Source: Deltaproteobacteria bacterium (GTDB taxonomy: Bacteria; Myxococcota_A; Polyangia; Polyangiales; JADJMO01). From it: a DNA stretch of 64,000 nucleotides. Shown here one piece after another: positions 8,970 to 17,380 of the stretch. Each line of letters opens with the position of its first letter. Positions within the stretch are counted from its first letter, which is position 1. The stretch lies in assembly GCA_025363655.1 (NCBI GenBank), contig JANYDK010000083.1:62001-126000 (forward strand). Reading direction: 5' to 3'. The notes under the pieces are model-generated. The model was not told the DNA's origin and ran no database searches. It worked only from the letters and a program-made list of their open reading frames with translations. The position numbers and the translations under genes are program-made.

Positions 8970-9824
8970 TTACGGTCGCAAGAGCACGTAAAGAGCGCCC
9001 TCGCCGCCGTCGTCGCGCCGCGCGGTGGCGAACGCAGCGACGTGTTGGGATGCGCGCCCTTGCGAGAGCCAGGCGGCGATTTCTCCGCGCAGGACCCCGA
9101 CACCACCGGGACTGTGCTCACCGCGACCGTGGATCACGAGCACGACTCGATCGCGCCGCGTGCGTCTCTCGCGAAGAAATTCGTCGAGCGTCGCCCGCGC
9201 TTCGTCGGCGGTCTTGCCGTGCAAATCGAGTCGACTGTCGACGGGCAGCTCGCCGAGCCGGAGCCTTCGCCAAGTCGAGGTGCCGAGATCGAGACGACGT
9301 CCTGCCAATCGAGCACCATCGTCTGTCACTTCGAATCGGGTCGCGCCCTCGACGAGATGCATCAGGTGATCGCGCACTTCGTCGTCGGCGGCAGCCTCGG
9401 CAGCTTGCACGTTCTGCTGCAGCTCGACCTTGCGCGGCTTCACCTCCGGCGCGGTCGTCACGCGACCTTGCTTCGCTTCGTCGAGCGGCTTCACGCCGGA
9501 CATCAGGCGCTGGAAGAAAAACTCGTCGTCGCGCGAGATCGGCGTCATCGACTCGAGCTCGCGTCGCTCTGCGGCGGTGAGGGTCGATGGTCGCGCAGCA
9601 GGTGCGCTCGCCGTCGTCGTCTTCGTCTTCGGGGGAGGAGCATTGCCCTTCGCTGGCGTCTTCGTCGGGGCGGCAACGGCAGCTTTCTTCGCCGCCGCGT
9701 CCTCTTCTTTCTTCTTCTGCGCGAGCGCCTTCAGCGCCCCTTCGAGTGGACGAAAGGTCGGCGCCGCCTGCGGCTTCTCGGGCTTGTCGCGCGTGTCGCG
9801 CTGCTCACGGTGCTGCTTCTTCAT
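8970..9824 (-). CDS. Smr (MutS2 C-terminal) domain protein
   Basis: 284 residues. The N-terminal half is charged and low-complexity with Lys/Ala runs. The C-terminal about 90 residues are an Smr domain: LDLHGKTADEARATLDEFL, VVLVIHGRGEHSPGG, and a final GGEGALYVLLRP. Smr domains bind branched DNA or stalled ribosomes and often have nicking or RNase activity; the LDLHG and HGRG elements are kept here. The start overlaps the upstream gene end by 20 bases, with GAGAGG eight bases before the ATG, so the two are translationally coupled. Confidence 0.85.
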   Translation of the reverse strand: MKKQHREQRDTRDKPEKPQAAPTFRPLEGALKALAQKKKEEDAAAKKAAVAAPTKTPAKGNAPPPKTKTTTASAPAARPSTLTAAERRELESMTPISRDDEFFFQRLMSGVKPLDEAKQGRVTTAPEVKPRKVELQQNVQAAEAAADDEVRDHLMHLVEGATRFEVTDDGARLAGRRLDLGTSTWRRLRLGELPVDSRLDLHGKTADEARATLDEFLRERRTRRDRVVLVIHGRGEHSPGGVGVLRGEIAAWLSQGRASQHVAAFATARRDDGGEGALYVLLRP

Positions 9825-10089
9825 CGCCGGACCTCTCGCCTTCGCCCTCGCCGCTCTCCCGGTTCTTCATCGCCCGCAAGGCGACCCGCACCGATTGGAT
9901 GCCGGCGAGGACCCCGTCTTCGTACTGCCAATCGGGATCGTCGAGATCGGGAAAATCGTGCGGGTTGCGGATGTCCTCGGCGGTGAGACCAGGACAGAGA
10001 CGGCGGGCGAGCTCGATGACCTTGTTCGCCTGGACCGTCTCGATGGCCCCGATCTCCGCGTCGATGCGCTCGTAGACCTGCTCGCTCAC
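9805..10089 (-). CDS. Small acidic protein, unknown function
   Basis: 94 residues, helical and acidic, opening MSEQVYERIDAEIGAIETVQ. A central segment, CPGLTAEDIRNPHDFPDLDD, and the region around WQYEDGVLAGIQSVRVALRAM look folded; the tail is Glu/Gly-rich. It lies seven bases after the stop of the large surface-protein gene and overlaps the Smr gene, so it belongs to the same transcription unit. No family recognised. Confidence 0.65.
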   Translation of the reverse strand: MSEQVYERIDAEIGAIETVQANKVIELARRLCPGLTAEDIRNPHDFPDLDDPDWQYEDGVLAGIQSVRVALRAMKNRESGEGEGERSGDEEAAP

Positions 10090-10096
10090 GGCGCGA

Positions 10097-13000
10097 TCAC
10101 GGCAGCGCGACGAGGCGCACGTTGCCGAGGATGACCGGATCGCCCGGCGTCCCCGAGACCTCGTCGGCTGCGGTGGTGCCCTTCATGCGGTAGAAGTTCG
10201 CCACCTGTCCGTCGATGATCGTCGGCCAGAAGCCGCCGAGGCCGTCTTGTTTGACGACGCCGCGGGTGAACTTCGCGGTCGGTCCGCCGGTGGCCTTCGC
10301 CCAGTGCAGCGTGCCCGCCGTCGAGTCTTGGTAGACGATGGTGACGTTGGTGCCGTTGACGACGATCGACGCGTCGTCGCCGACGAGGTGCTGTCCGTCG
10401 GTGAACTTGGTCGTGCCGTCGGAGGTGGTGCCATCGTCGATGACGACTGGGGTGATCGGCTTCGTCAAATCGCCGCCGGGAACGAAGGCGTAGAGCACCC
10501 ACTCCTTGATGCCGTCGACGTAGGCGACGTGCCAGTTGCCGGTGCTGTCGATCGCGAGCGTGGCAGCGACGCCGCGATCGCCCGTCTTCGCGTCCTTCGC
10601 GGCGTCACCGGTCCAGCCGTCGAGCGGAGCCGTCGCCGGCGTCACCGTCCACTTGCCGCCCTTCGACGAGGCCGCGCGGAGGTTGCCCTTCGTTCGGTCG
10701 TAGAAGACGAGGCCGAGATCGCCCGAAGGCGTGACCGCGAGCGAGTTGTACGAGCCGATGGCGTTGACGAAGCCGCCGAGCGCCGGCGCCGCCTTGAGAC
10801 ACGCCGGCTTGCCCGACGAGTTCTTGGTGCACACGTCGGCGCAGGAAGCGTCGCAACCGCTGGTGGTCGCGGCGCAGACCGCGCCGACCCCCGCCGTGGC
10901 GTCGCCGACCAGACACTTCTCGCCGGAGCCGCAAATGGCTTGAATACAAGGTCCTTTGTCGTCGACGACGACGTCTTCGGTCGACCAATCGCCGGTGCCC
11001 TGCGGAGCCTCGCTGCTCGCGCGTGCGATGCGCACCTTGGCCTTGCCCGCGCCGCCGGTGCCCTTCTCGAGCGTCTGATAGGCGATGACCGGCTTGCCGC
11101 CTGCCATCACCATCGACGTCCAGCGACCCGCCCAACCGGGGCTCTTCGATTCGACCGAGTGCGTCGACCACTTGTTGCCGTCGTAGGTCGCGACGCGGAG
11201 GCCGCCGTTGGTCTTGTCGTAGTAGGCGACGATTGGGTTCCCCTTCGAGTCGAGGACCATCGAGGTGTACTGACCGACGTTGTCACCGGGATCGAGGATG
11301 CCTCCGCGAAAGCCGGTCGAGTCGTAGTCGGGATCGGGAGCGACCGCGGGCACGCCGTCGACGGCGACCCACGAGACCTTGCTCCCGTCCCACTGTCCGA
11401 CGACGAGGTCGCCCTTGAAGTCGTCGGGTTGGCCCGTCGACGGATCGCCCTCGAAATAGCCGGCGATCCAGATCTTCCCGTCGCTGCTCTTGGCGGCGCT
11501 GGTGTGGCCGCCGATGACGTACGTCGGGATCGTCTTGGTGCCGTTCTTCGCGTCGTTGCCCGTATCGGAGGAAGGCGTCTCGGTGTTGCTGTTGCCGCAG
11601 CTGCAGCCGGAGGCTCCAGCCGAGAGCACCATCAGCGACGAGGCTGCGAGTCCGCCTGCAACACGTTGCGCGCGGGTGCGACGACGACGGCGTTCGAGGA
11701 CCGCGCCGAGCGCGCCGAGACCGGCGAGAACACCGACCGGCGTCGTGCCGTTCGAATCGTCGGCGCCCGGAATCGAGCAGCCGCAGCCGCTCTTGGCCGG
11801 CAACGATGGATCGGCGCGACCGCGAATGAGCGGCGAGCTCGTCTGCCCGATGTTGCCCGACTCGTCGGTGACCCGAACCTCGATGCTCGCCGCCGTCTCG
11901 GGGACGCGCACGAGCTGTTCGACCATCTTGCCGCTGATGGTCGCCGGCATGTCGACCGGGACCTTGGTCCACTCGCCGGAGTCGAGTCGGAACTCGACCG
12001 CGAGCGTGCTCGGGAGCGAGACCTGGTCGGTGGCCGTCACCTTCACGAGGCCATTCGTCGCGCCCGGTTGGATGCGCACGATCGGCTTGCCGACGTCGAG
12101 AATGATCGGCAGCTGGTAGGGCTCGCCTTCGCTGTTGGCGACGCCGACGACGCGCGAGGTGACGAAGATGGTGTGCTTGCCCTGGAGGAGGAAGAACGGC
12201 GACGTGACCGTGAAATCAGCGCCCTTCTCGAACGTCGTCCAGGTGCCGCCGTCGACTTTGTAGGCGTACTCGACCTCGTGCGTGCCGTCGTCGAGGTCGC
12301 TCTTGCCGTGCACCATCACCTCGACGGGGTGATCGCCGAACGTCTCGAGCTTCGAGAGGCTCGCTGCGTCGACCGTGTACTTGGTGATCTCGGCGGTGGT
12401 GCGCGCGGTCGGCGTGGCGCTGGTGGCGACGCCGAGCGTGGCGAAGATGGAGAGGAAGTTGTCGGTGCCCTTGGTCAGCTTGCGGATGCCATCGGGCGGA
12501 ATCGTCAGCGTGAGACCGAGCGAGGCCAGCGCCGAGTCGAGCTTGAACGGCTTGATCGCCGAGAGCGCCGACGTCGGGATGAGACCGCCGATCGACTCGA
12601 CGAGCTTGCCGACCTTGGTGTCGTCCTCGAGGAGGATGTTGTTGTTGGTGATGCGCGGATTCTTGAAGCTGATCGGGTTCTTCGGCGGCAGCTTGATGGC
12701 GAGGCCGTCTTTCCCGGCCTCGAGGTTGATCGGCACCTCGATGTCGATGCGGCCGGTGAAGATGCGGATGAAGCGCTCCTCCGACCAGACGTAGAAGTCG
12801 AGGTCGGTGTCCTTGAGGTTGAGGTCGAGGAGCGGGCTCTTGAAGTCGGCGGTGTTGTCCCCGACGGTGATCGTCGGCGGCTTCTGCGGACGAATCGCGA
12901 GGCCCATCGAGGGGTGCGAGTCGGCCGCCGAGAAGCCCTCGGAGAGCCCGTCGAGCGACGGCAAGAGGAGCTTGAAGAGGCCGGCGTCGAGCTGCGGGAT

Positions 13001-14335
13001 CTGCTCGCTGCTGATGCCGATGCAGAAGAGACCGCTGTTGTACGCGGCCGTCGCGGCGTGGTTGAGATAGCGCTCGGCGAGCCCGATGCCGAGGTGCGGC
13101 GGCGCGGGCTCGGCCCACGGCGTGATGGTGTTGGCCGAGAGCTCGTCGGGGAGCACGATGCCCGTCGGCAACGGGTTGGGCGCGGTCGGCACGCAGTTGG
13201 AGACGGGGAAGGGCTCGCCGCCGCCGAACATCGAAAGCGTCACGCCGTTGGTCTTCACGTCGGTGCCCGGCGCGGGGCTCATGTCGCCGCCAGAGGCGAG
13301 CATGAAATCGAGCCCGCCGCTCGTCCCGGGAGAGAGCGACGCGAGGAGCCCGGAGAGATCGAAGCGGGACTCGATGCCGAGGAGCATCGGCACGCACTCG
13401 TCGGTGTCCTTGGTGCCGTAGCGACACGTGCCGCCGACGTCGAAGGTGTCCTTCGGGCACTGCTTCGTGCCGTCCGGGAGGACGTTTTCCTTCATGCACG
13501 TGGCGTTCGAAAGCGGCGCGGTGAGGCTGCTCGTGAGACCGCCGGTGAGCGCGGGGAGGAGCACGCCCTTGAGCGCGTTGACGAGCGCGGTGAAAATCGT
13601 GTCCCAAACGCCGCCGGCGCTCTTGAGGCTGATGCTGGAGTTGAGCAGGTCCTTGTCGAACTCGAGCTTCTTGATGTTGATGCGCGTGTAGCCCGCGCGC
13701 GCTTTGTGAGTCGCGTCGTCGGGGACGGTCTCGAGCGAGATGTCGGCGGTGACCGGCATCTTCACGTACTTCGAGCCGTCGCCGCCTTCACCGAGCGCAG
13801 CCAAGCTCGTCGCGCCGAGCGCGTGCACCGGCAGACGCTGCAATCGCACTGGTAGACGCGCCGAGAGGTTGATGTCGTGCGGCCCGGTCGCGGTGATGAT
13901 CGGGTTCTTGTGCGCGTCGTCGGGGCCGGTGATGCCGGTGAGATCGATCTCGACGATGCACTCGGGCGGTGAGCCGGTCGGCTTCGGCCCGTCGGGGCAG
14001 ACGTCGGCGGTGATCGTCGTGATGAGGATGGAGAAGCTCGGGTGGCTCGTCGGAATCGGGAAGGTCAGCGGTCCACTGGCGCCGAGGAGCTTGGCAGCGA
14101 GCGCGCCCACGTTCTGCTCGAGGAAGTCGAGACCGGTGCGCGTGAGGCGCACGCCCGCGGAGTTCGTCACGCGTCCCTCTTTGGGGAAGCCGCCGGGGAT
14201 TACGCTCGATCCCGCGCAGCTACTGGTGCACCCGCCACCGGCGCAGCCCGCGGCCATCAACGTCGCGGCGACACCGAACGCGCTCCAGAGAAACGAAGCA
14301 GCAGGCGAGCGACCATTCGAAGCAAGAGAACGCAT
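10097..14335 (-). CDS. 1412-residue exported lipoprotein with an internal MYXO-CTERM-like motif followed by a second signal-like segment
   Basis: Start chosen at ATG 14335, which has GGGAGG six bases upstream and opens directly into a lipoprotein signal (lipobox MAAGC). Residues about 30-840 form a beta-rich region containing Ig-like or bacterial adhesion-like stretches (FRLDSGEWTKVPVDMP, EVRVTDESGNIGQ). At about 849-888 there is SGCGCSIPG, then a hydrophobic stretch GVLAGLGALGAVLE and five arginines: the layout of a MYXO-CTERM sorting signal, normally the end of a protein. Reading continues in frame into a second signal-like hydrophobic stretch ending GASGCSC (about 892-913), and about 500 more residues with repeated beta-propeller-like blades (GNPIVAYYDKTNGGLRVATY, LGLVFYDRTKGNLRAASS). 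It looks like two exported proteins fused. It heads the operon down to the Smr gene. Confidence 0.8.
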   Translation of the reverse strand: MRSLASNGRSPAASFLWSAFGVAATLMAAGCAGGGCTSSCAGSSVIPGGFPKEGRVTNSAGVRLTRTGLDFLEQNVGALAAKLLGASGPLTFPIPTSHPSFSILITTITADVCPDGPKPTGSPPECIVEIDLTGITGPDDAHKNPIITATGPHDINLSARLPVRLQRLPVHALGATSLAALGEGGDGSKYVKMPVTADISLETVPDDATHKARAGYTRINIKKLEFDKDLLNSSISLKSAGGVWDTIFTALVNALKGVLLPALTGGLTSSLTAPLSNATCMKENVLPDGTKQCPKDTFDVGGTCRYGTKDTDECVPMLLGIESRFDLSGLLASLSPGTSGGLDFMLASGGDMSPAPGTDVKTNGVTLSMFGGGEPFPVSNCVPTAPNPLPTGIVLPDELSANTITPWAEPAPPHLGIGLAERYLNHAATAAYNSGLFCIGISSEQIPQLDAGLFKLLLPSLDGLSEGFSAADSHPSMGLAIRPQKPPTITVGDNTADFKSPLLDLNLKDTDLDFYVWSEERFIRIFTGRIDIEVPINLEAGKDGLAIKLPPKNPISFKNPRITNNNILLEDDTKVGKLVESIGGLIPTSALSAIKPFKLDSALASLGLTLTIPPDGIRKLTKGTDNFLSIFATLGVATSATPTARTTAEITKYTVDAASLSKLETFGDHPVEVMVHGKSDLDDGTHEVEYAYKVDGGTWTTFEKGADFTVTSPFFLLQGKHTIFVTSRVVGVANSEGEPYQLPIILDVGKPIVRIQPGATNGLVKVTATDQVSLPSTLAVEFRLDSGEWTKVPVDMPATISGKMVEQLVRVPETAASIEVRVTDESGNIGQTSSPLIRGRADPSLPAKSGCGCSIPGADDSNGTTPVGVLAGLGALGAVLERRRRRTRAQRVAGGLAASSLMVLSAGASGCSCGNSNTETPSSDTGNDAKNGTKTIPTYVIGGHTSAAKSSDGKIWIAGYFEGDPSTGQPDDFKGDLVVGQWDGSKVSWVAVDGVPAVAPDPDYDSTGFRGGILDPGDNVGQYTSMVLDSKGNPIVAYYDKTNGGLRVATYDGNKWSTHSVESKSPGWAGRWTSMVMAGGKPVIAYQTLEKGTGGAGKAKVRIARASSEAPQGTGDWSTEDVVVDDKGPCIQAICGSGEKCLVGDATAGVGAVCAATTSGCDASCADVCTKNSSGKPACLKAAPALGGFVNAIGSYNSLAVTPSGDLGLVFYDRTKGNLRAASSKGGKWTVTPATAPLDGWTGDAAKDAKTGDRGVAATLAIDSTGNWHVAYVDGIKEWVLYAFVPGGDLTKPITPVVIDDGTTSDGTTKFTDGQHLVGDDASIVVNGTNVTIVYQDSTAGTLHWAKATGGPTAKFTRGVVKQDGLGGFWPTIIDGQVANFYRMKGTTAADEVSGTPGDPVILGNVRLVALP

Positions 14336-14478
14336 AGAGACCTCCCGAGCCGCACGACGGCGGTGTGCGGCGGAACCACGGACTGAACCGTGATTCATTG
14401 AGCGGCGAAGACGAGACGTCGCGTCGACCGACGAAAGGAAGGACGCGCGTGGAAGACGGTGATGAAATCTACGGCGTG

Positions 14479-14490
14479 CGTACCGGTACG
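14479..14490. promoter_or_regulatory. Palindromic operator-like site CGTACCGGTACG
   Basis: A perfect 12-base palindrome about 145 bases upstream of the large surface-protein start, in a non-coding stretch. It could be a repressor or activator site; no regulator can be named. Confidence 0.3.
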
Positions 14491-14590
14491 TTCAAGGACG
14501 ACCGTGCAATCTCACGCAAAATTTCCTGATATTTAGCACGCAAAGGATTTGCGCAGGTCGCCGTACACGCGGTCACATTGGGTCGTCCCG

Positions 14591-14634
14591 CGAAACAAAA
14601 ACGACGACGCCGACTTCGAAGTGAAGCCGGCGTC
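14591..14634 (-). terminator. Intrinsic terminator of the lipoprotein gene at 14718-15755
   Basis: Read on the minus strand, the arms at 14623-14634 and 14606-14617 form a 12-base stem with one G-T pair and a 5-base loop. GTCG and a run of five Ts (14597-14601) follow. It lies about 85 bases after the gene's stop codon. Confidence 0.7.
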
Positions 14635-14717
14635 ACCGTTCTGTGTCTTCTTCTCCGACGGCGCACCTGGCCTTGCCAGGGTAAGCGCTCGGGGCCCTGC
14701 CCATAGGCGGGGTGAGA

Positions 14718-15755
14718 CTACGGCGCTGCGATGTTCGCGCCGTAGGCCGAGAACGTCGCCGAGAGAAGGAAGGCGTCGTTCGTGGTGGTGACGGTGGCGT
14801 CGCCGATGTTGGGGATCTTGCCGTCCGCCCCGCGCTTGCAGGTCTTGCCCGAGACCTTGCTCGCGTCGTTGGCGAGGATCGCGCAGAGCGACTGACAGCC
14901 CGCCGACTTGACCGGGATGTGGTCGGCGTCTTCGACGGTGATCTTGCCGACGATCGCGCCGCCGGTGGTCCAGCCGAGCGAGTCGCCGTCACACCAGTAG
15001 TCCTTGTTCCACGAACCGATGCAGTTGCCGTCGGCCGAGATGGTGACGTTCTTGACGATGCCCTGCTGGATGGGGAGGACGATCGGCGTCGGCGCGCTGG
15101 CGTCGAAGATCGGGATGTTGATCTTGTCGATCTTGCTGCTGCTGAAGGTGTTGCCAGTGAAGACGACGGGCAGGGTGATCGGCGAGAGGTCGATCGGATC
15201 GGCGGGGCCGACGAAGCCCGGGCAGATGCCGCTGAGGTCGGCGCCGTTGACCTTCTTGGTGGAGAACGCCCAGGTCTTGGCGTCGGCGCTCTTCTCGGCG
15301 CCACCGGTCTTGATGGTGTTCGCCTTCTTGTCGATTTGGACGAGCCAGTTGAACGTCTCGGCGCCGTTGTTGGCGCACTTGGGGCTGACGTTCGGATCGA
15401 CCGCGAGGGGCGCGAGCGAGAGGAGCGCGTCAGGCGCCCAGAGGCGGATGCGGCCCATGCGCATGTTGAGGATGTCACCGGTCTGCTTGGCGACCGCCAT
15501 GCAGGCCGTGTCGCTCGGACACGAGGCGACCTCCGCCGTCGACTTGCACTTCGGCAGCGTCGGGTCGGGCGGACACGCGATGGGCGGGTCTTCCTTTGTG
15601 ACGACCTTGCAGGGATCGCCGCCGCCGGTGTCGGTGGTCGGCGTGCCGGTATCTGCAGGAGCCGCCGTGCCGCTGCTGCTGCTGCTGCAACCCGCGACGA
15701 ACAGCGCACCACACACGCTCGCAAACGCGAGCGACATCGACAGGGAACGATTCAT
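14718..15755 (-). CDS. Exported lipoprotein, unknown function
   Basis: 345 residues. Signal peptide with lipobox FVAGC and a Ser run, a Thr/Asp/Gly linker, then a folded region of about 300 residues with scattered cysteines (DPCKVV, PPIACPP, LPKCKS, ASCPSD, YWCDGDS, AGCQSLCAI, KTCKRG) and beta-rich segments (VVFTGNTFSSSKIDKINIPI). AGGAGG lies about 8 bases before the ATG. The last residues, SATFSAYGANIAAP, may form a final strand. No family recognised. A terminator follows, so it is probably monocistronic. Confidence 0.75.
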   Translation of the reverse strand: MNRSLSMSLAFASVCGALFVAGCSSSSSGTAAPADTGTPTTDTGGGDPCKVVTKEDPPIACPPDPTLPKCKSTAEVASCPSDTACMAVAKQTGDILNMRMGRIRLWAPDALLSLAPLAVDPNVSPKCANNGAETFNWLVQIDKKANTIKTGGAEKSADAKTWAFSTKKVNGADLSGICPGFVGPADPIDLSPITLPVVFTGNTFSSSKIDKINIPIFDASAPTPIVLPIQQGIVKNVTISADGNCIGSWNKDYWCDGDSLGWTTGGAIVGKITVEDADHIPVKSAGCQSLCAILANDASKVSGKTCKRGADGKIPNIGDATVTTTNDAFLLSATFSAYGANIAAP

Positions 15756-15892
15756 CGACGCAACCTCCTCCTACCTAACGAAGCCGAAGGACAGGACTAT
15801 ACTCGGATCAATCCCGCTGTGCATCGCTGCGTCGCAGCACACACAGGGTGGTCGTAGCTTTCCTCGGACCGACGTGACGTCGCGCCGCGCTC

Positions 15893-16879
15893 TCAGCGAA
15901 GGAGCGAGAGCGCCTCGGCGTCGTGCTCGACGTGGACGAGCTTGCGGAAGGCCTCGAGGCGAGCGCGCAATTCTGCCCCCGTGAGCGTGAGGAGGCGGCT
16001 CGGGCCGACCGCTTCGACGCAGAACGAGGCCATCGCGCTGCCGGCGAAAATGGCGCGACGGAGCGCGGCGCGATCGACCGTTCCGCCTTTGGAGTCGACG
16101 TGGGCGAGGTAGCCCATGAAGCCGCCGGCGAAGGTGTCGCCTGCCCCCGTGGGGTCGTAGACGTCTTCCAGCGGATAAGCAGGAGCGAAGAAGGTGCTCT
16201 GCTCGCTCGAGGGCGCGTCGAAGAGGAGGGCGCCGAACTCGCCGCGCTTCACGACGAGCATCTTCGGGCCCATCGCGCGAATCGCCTGTGCGGCGCGCGA
16301 GACGTTGTGGTGACCACCGAGCTGTCGGGCCTCTTCGTCGTTGATGACGAGGACGTCGATTTTCTCGAGGAGCTTGCCGAGGAGCGCGCGCTCGCCGGTG
16401 ATCCAGAAGTTCATCGTGTCGGCGACCACGAGCTTCGGCTTCTCGATTTGCTCGAGGACCTCGAGCTGGAGAGCCGGATGGATGTTGCCGAGCAGGACGA
16501 ACGGCGCGCGACGGCCGGCCGCGGGGATTTTCGGGCGAAAATCGGCGAAGACGTTGAGCTGCGTGTCGAGCGTGGTGCGCGACGAGAGTGTGCCGTCGTA
16601 GCGGCCAGCCCAGCGGAACGACTTGCCCTTGGCGCGCTCGACGCCGTGGACGTCGACGCCGTGGGTCTGAAGCGAGTCGAGGTGCGCTTGCGGGAAGTCG
16701 TCGCCGATGACGGCCACGAGATCGACGGGCGTGAAGAGCGACGCCGCGAGCGACGCGTACGAGGCGGAGCCGCCCCACACGTCTTTGTGCATCTCCCACT
16801 TGCCGGAGTTGGGCGGGGTGGGGACGGGGAGCTCGAGGTCGTCGAAGGCGACCGATCCGACGATGAGGAGACGGGACAC
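15893..16879 (-). CDS. PfkB-family sugar or nucleoside kinase
   Basis: 328 residues from GTG 16879. That start is chosen because AGGAG lies seven bases upstream and because the Rossmann-like strand SRLLIVGSVAFDD, the usual PfkB N-terminus, begins right after it; a longer version would add an unrelated basic stretch. It has the N-terminal GG-containing motif (DVWGGSASYASLAASL), the NDEEARQL segment, and the ATP/catalytic signature DPTGAGDTFAGGFMGYL with the catalytic Asp. PfkB enzymes phosphorylate a sugar or nucleoside hydroxyl with ATP. The exact substrate is not shown; the nearby MtnP gene makes adenosine or a related nucleoside a reasonable guess. Confidence 0.85.
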   Translation of the reverse strand: MSRLLIVGSVAFDDLELPVPTPPNSGKWEMHKDVWGGSASYASLAASLFTPVDLVAVIGDDFPQAHLDSLQTHGVDVHGVERAKGKSFRWAGRYDGTLSSRTTLDTQLNVFADFRPKIPAAGRRAPFVLLGNIHPALQLEVLEQIEKPKLVVADTMNFWITGERALLGKLLEKIDVLVINDEEARQLGGHHNVSRAAQAIRAMGPKMLVVKRGEFGALLFDAPSSEQSTFFAPAYPLEDVYDPTGAGDTFAGGFMGYLAHVDSKGGTVDRAALRRAIFAGSAMASFCVEAVGPSRLLTLTGAELRARLEAFRKLVHVEHDAEALSLLR

Positions 16880-16969
16880 GTGGACTCCTGCCGATTCGAG
16901 GAAGCGTTTTCGGGCGTACGAAGCGCCGGCGTTGTCGGCAAAAAGGCGCGGGGCGTCAACGTTCGCGGC

Positions 16970-16997
16970 GGCCAAAGTTGCGCAGCGATCTTTGGCC
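16970..16997. repeat. Palindromic element, copy A (GGCCAAAG-N12-CTTTGGCC)
   Basis: Perfect 8-base arms around TTGCGCAGCGAT, between the divergently transcribed kinase and the small lipoprotein. Nearly the same sequence occurs at 37663-37689 (copy B), the two agreeing at all but two positions. Part of the -35 zone of the downstream gene may lie inside it. Confidence 0.6.
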
Positions 16998-17001
16998 TCG
17001 A

Positions 17002-17007
17002 TATGTT
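17002..17007 (+). promoter_or_regulatory. Putative -10 element TATGTT, six bases before the start codon
   Basis: Followed by CGAGCG and ATG 17014. A possible -35 (TTGCGC) lies 18 bases upstream inside palindrome copy A. With no room for a ribosome-binding site, the transcript would be leaderless. Confidence 0.4.
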
Positions 17008-17013
17008 CGAGCG

Positions 17014-17370
17014 ATGCGCACCTCTTCCCTGGCTCTCGTTGGGCTCTTCGTCGTCTTCGGCGGTCTCGGCGGCTGCGGAAAGAAGGAGACGCCGTCCACC
17101 ACCACGAGTGGTTCGGGCGGCGGCACCCCGGCGATGCCTGGCGGTGGAGATTCGCCCGACTACAAATCGGCCAAGGCCTGCTGCGATGCCCTGATGCAGG
17201 CGGGCACCGATCCGAGCGATCCCGAGGGTTCGGCGGTGATTCAACGCGCGGCCTCGGCGTGCGTCGTCAAAGCGGGCGACGTCCTCGCCGGCAAAGCGAC
17301 CAAGGCCGACGTCCTCTCGGAGGTGAAGACGACCATCGGCAGCGGAAAGCTGCCCAGTCAGTGCAACTAG
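17014..17370 (+). CDS. Small lipoprotein, unknown function
   Basis: 118 residues from the ATG that begins the signal peptide (MRTSSLALVGLFVVFGGLGG, lipobox LGGC). After a Thr/Ser/Gly linker, the mature part is a short helical region with a Cys pair (AKACCDALMQAG), a further Cys (SACVVKAG) and a terminal one (SQCN). No function known. The stop TAG and the stop of the convergent mtnP lie in an inverted repeat, AACTAG-N10-CTAGTT (17365-17386). Confidence 0.7.
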   Translation: MRTSSLALVGLFVVFGGLGGCGKKETPSTTTSGSGGGTPAMPGGGDSPDYKSAKACCDALMQAGTDPSDPEGSAVIQRAASACVVKAGDVLAGKATKADVLSEVKTTIGSGKLPSQCN

Positions 17371-17380
17371 CTCCGCAGGA

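Larger units (their letters stand above)
14336..14717. other. Intergenic region of about 380 bases with a terminator and a 12-base palindrome
   Basis: No credible gene. It holds an intrinsic terminator for the upstream minus-strand gene (14591-14634), an AT-rich patch (about 14515-14540, reading atttcctgatatttagc) likely to hold the promoter of the large surface-protein gene, and the perfect palindrome CGTACCGGTACG at 14479-14490 between that patch and the start codon. Confidence 0.5.

Noticed and set aside
10247-13855. A long open frame (about 1200 codons) antisense to the large surface-protein gene
   Set aside because: It is Arg/Asp/Val-rich without recognisable domains, a common artefact of high GC on the strand opposite a real gene.
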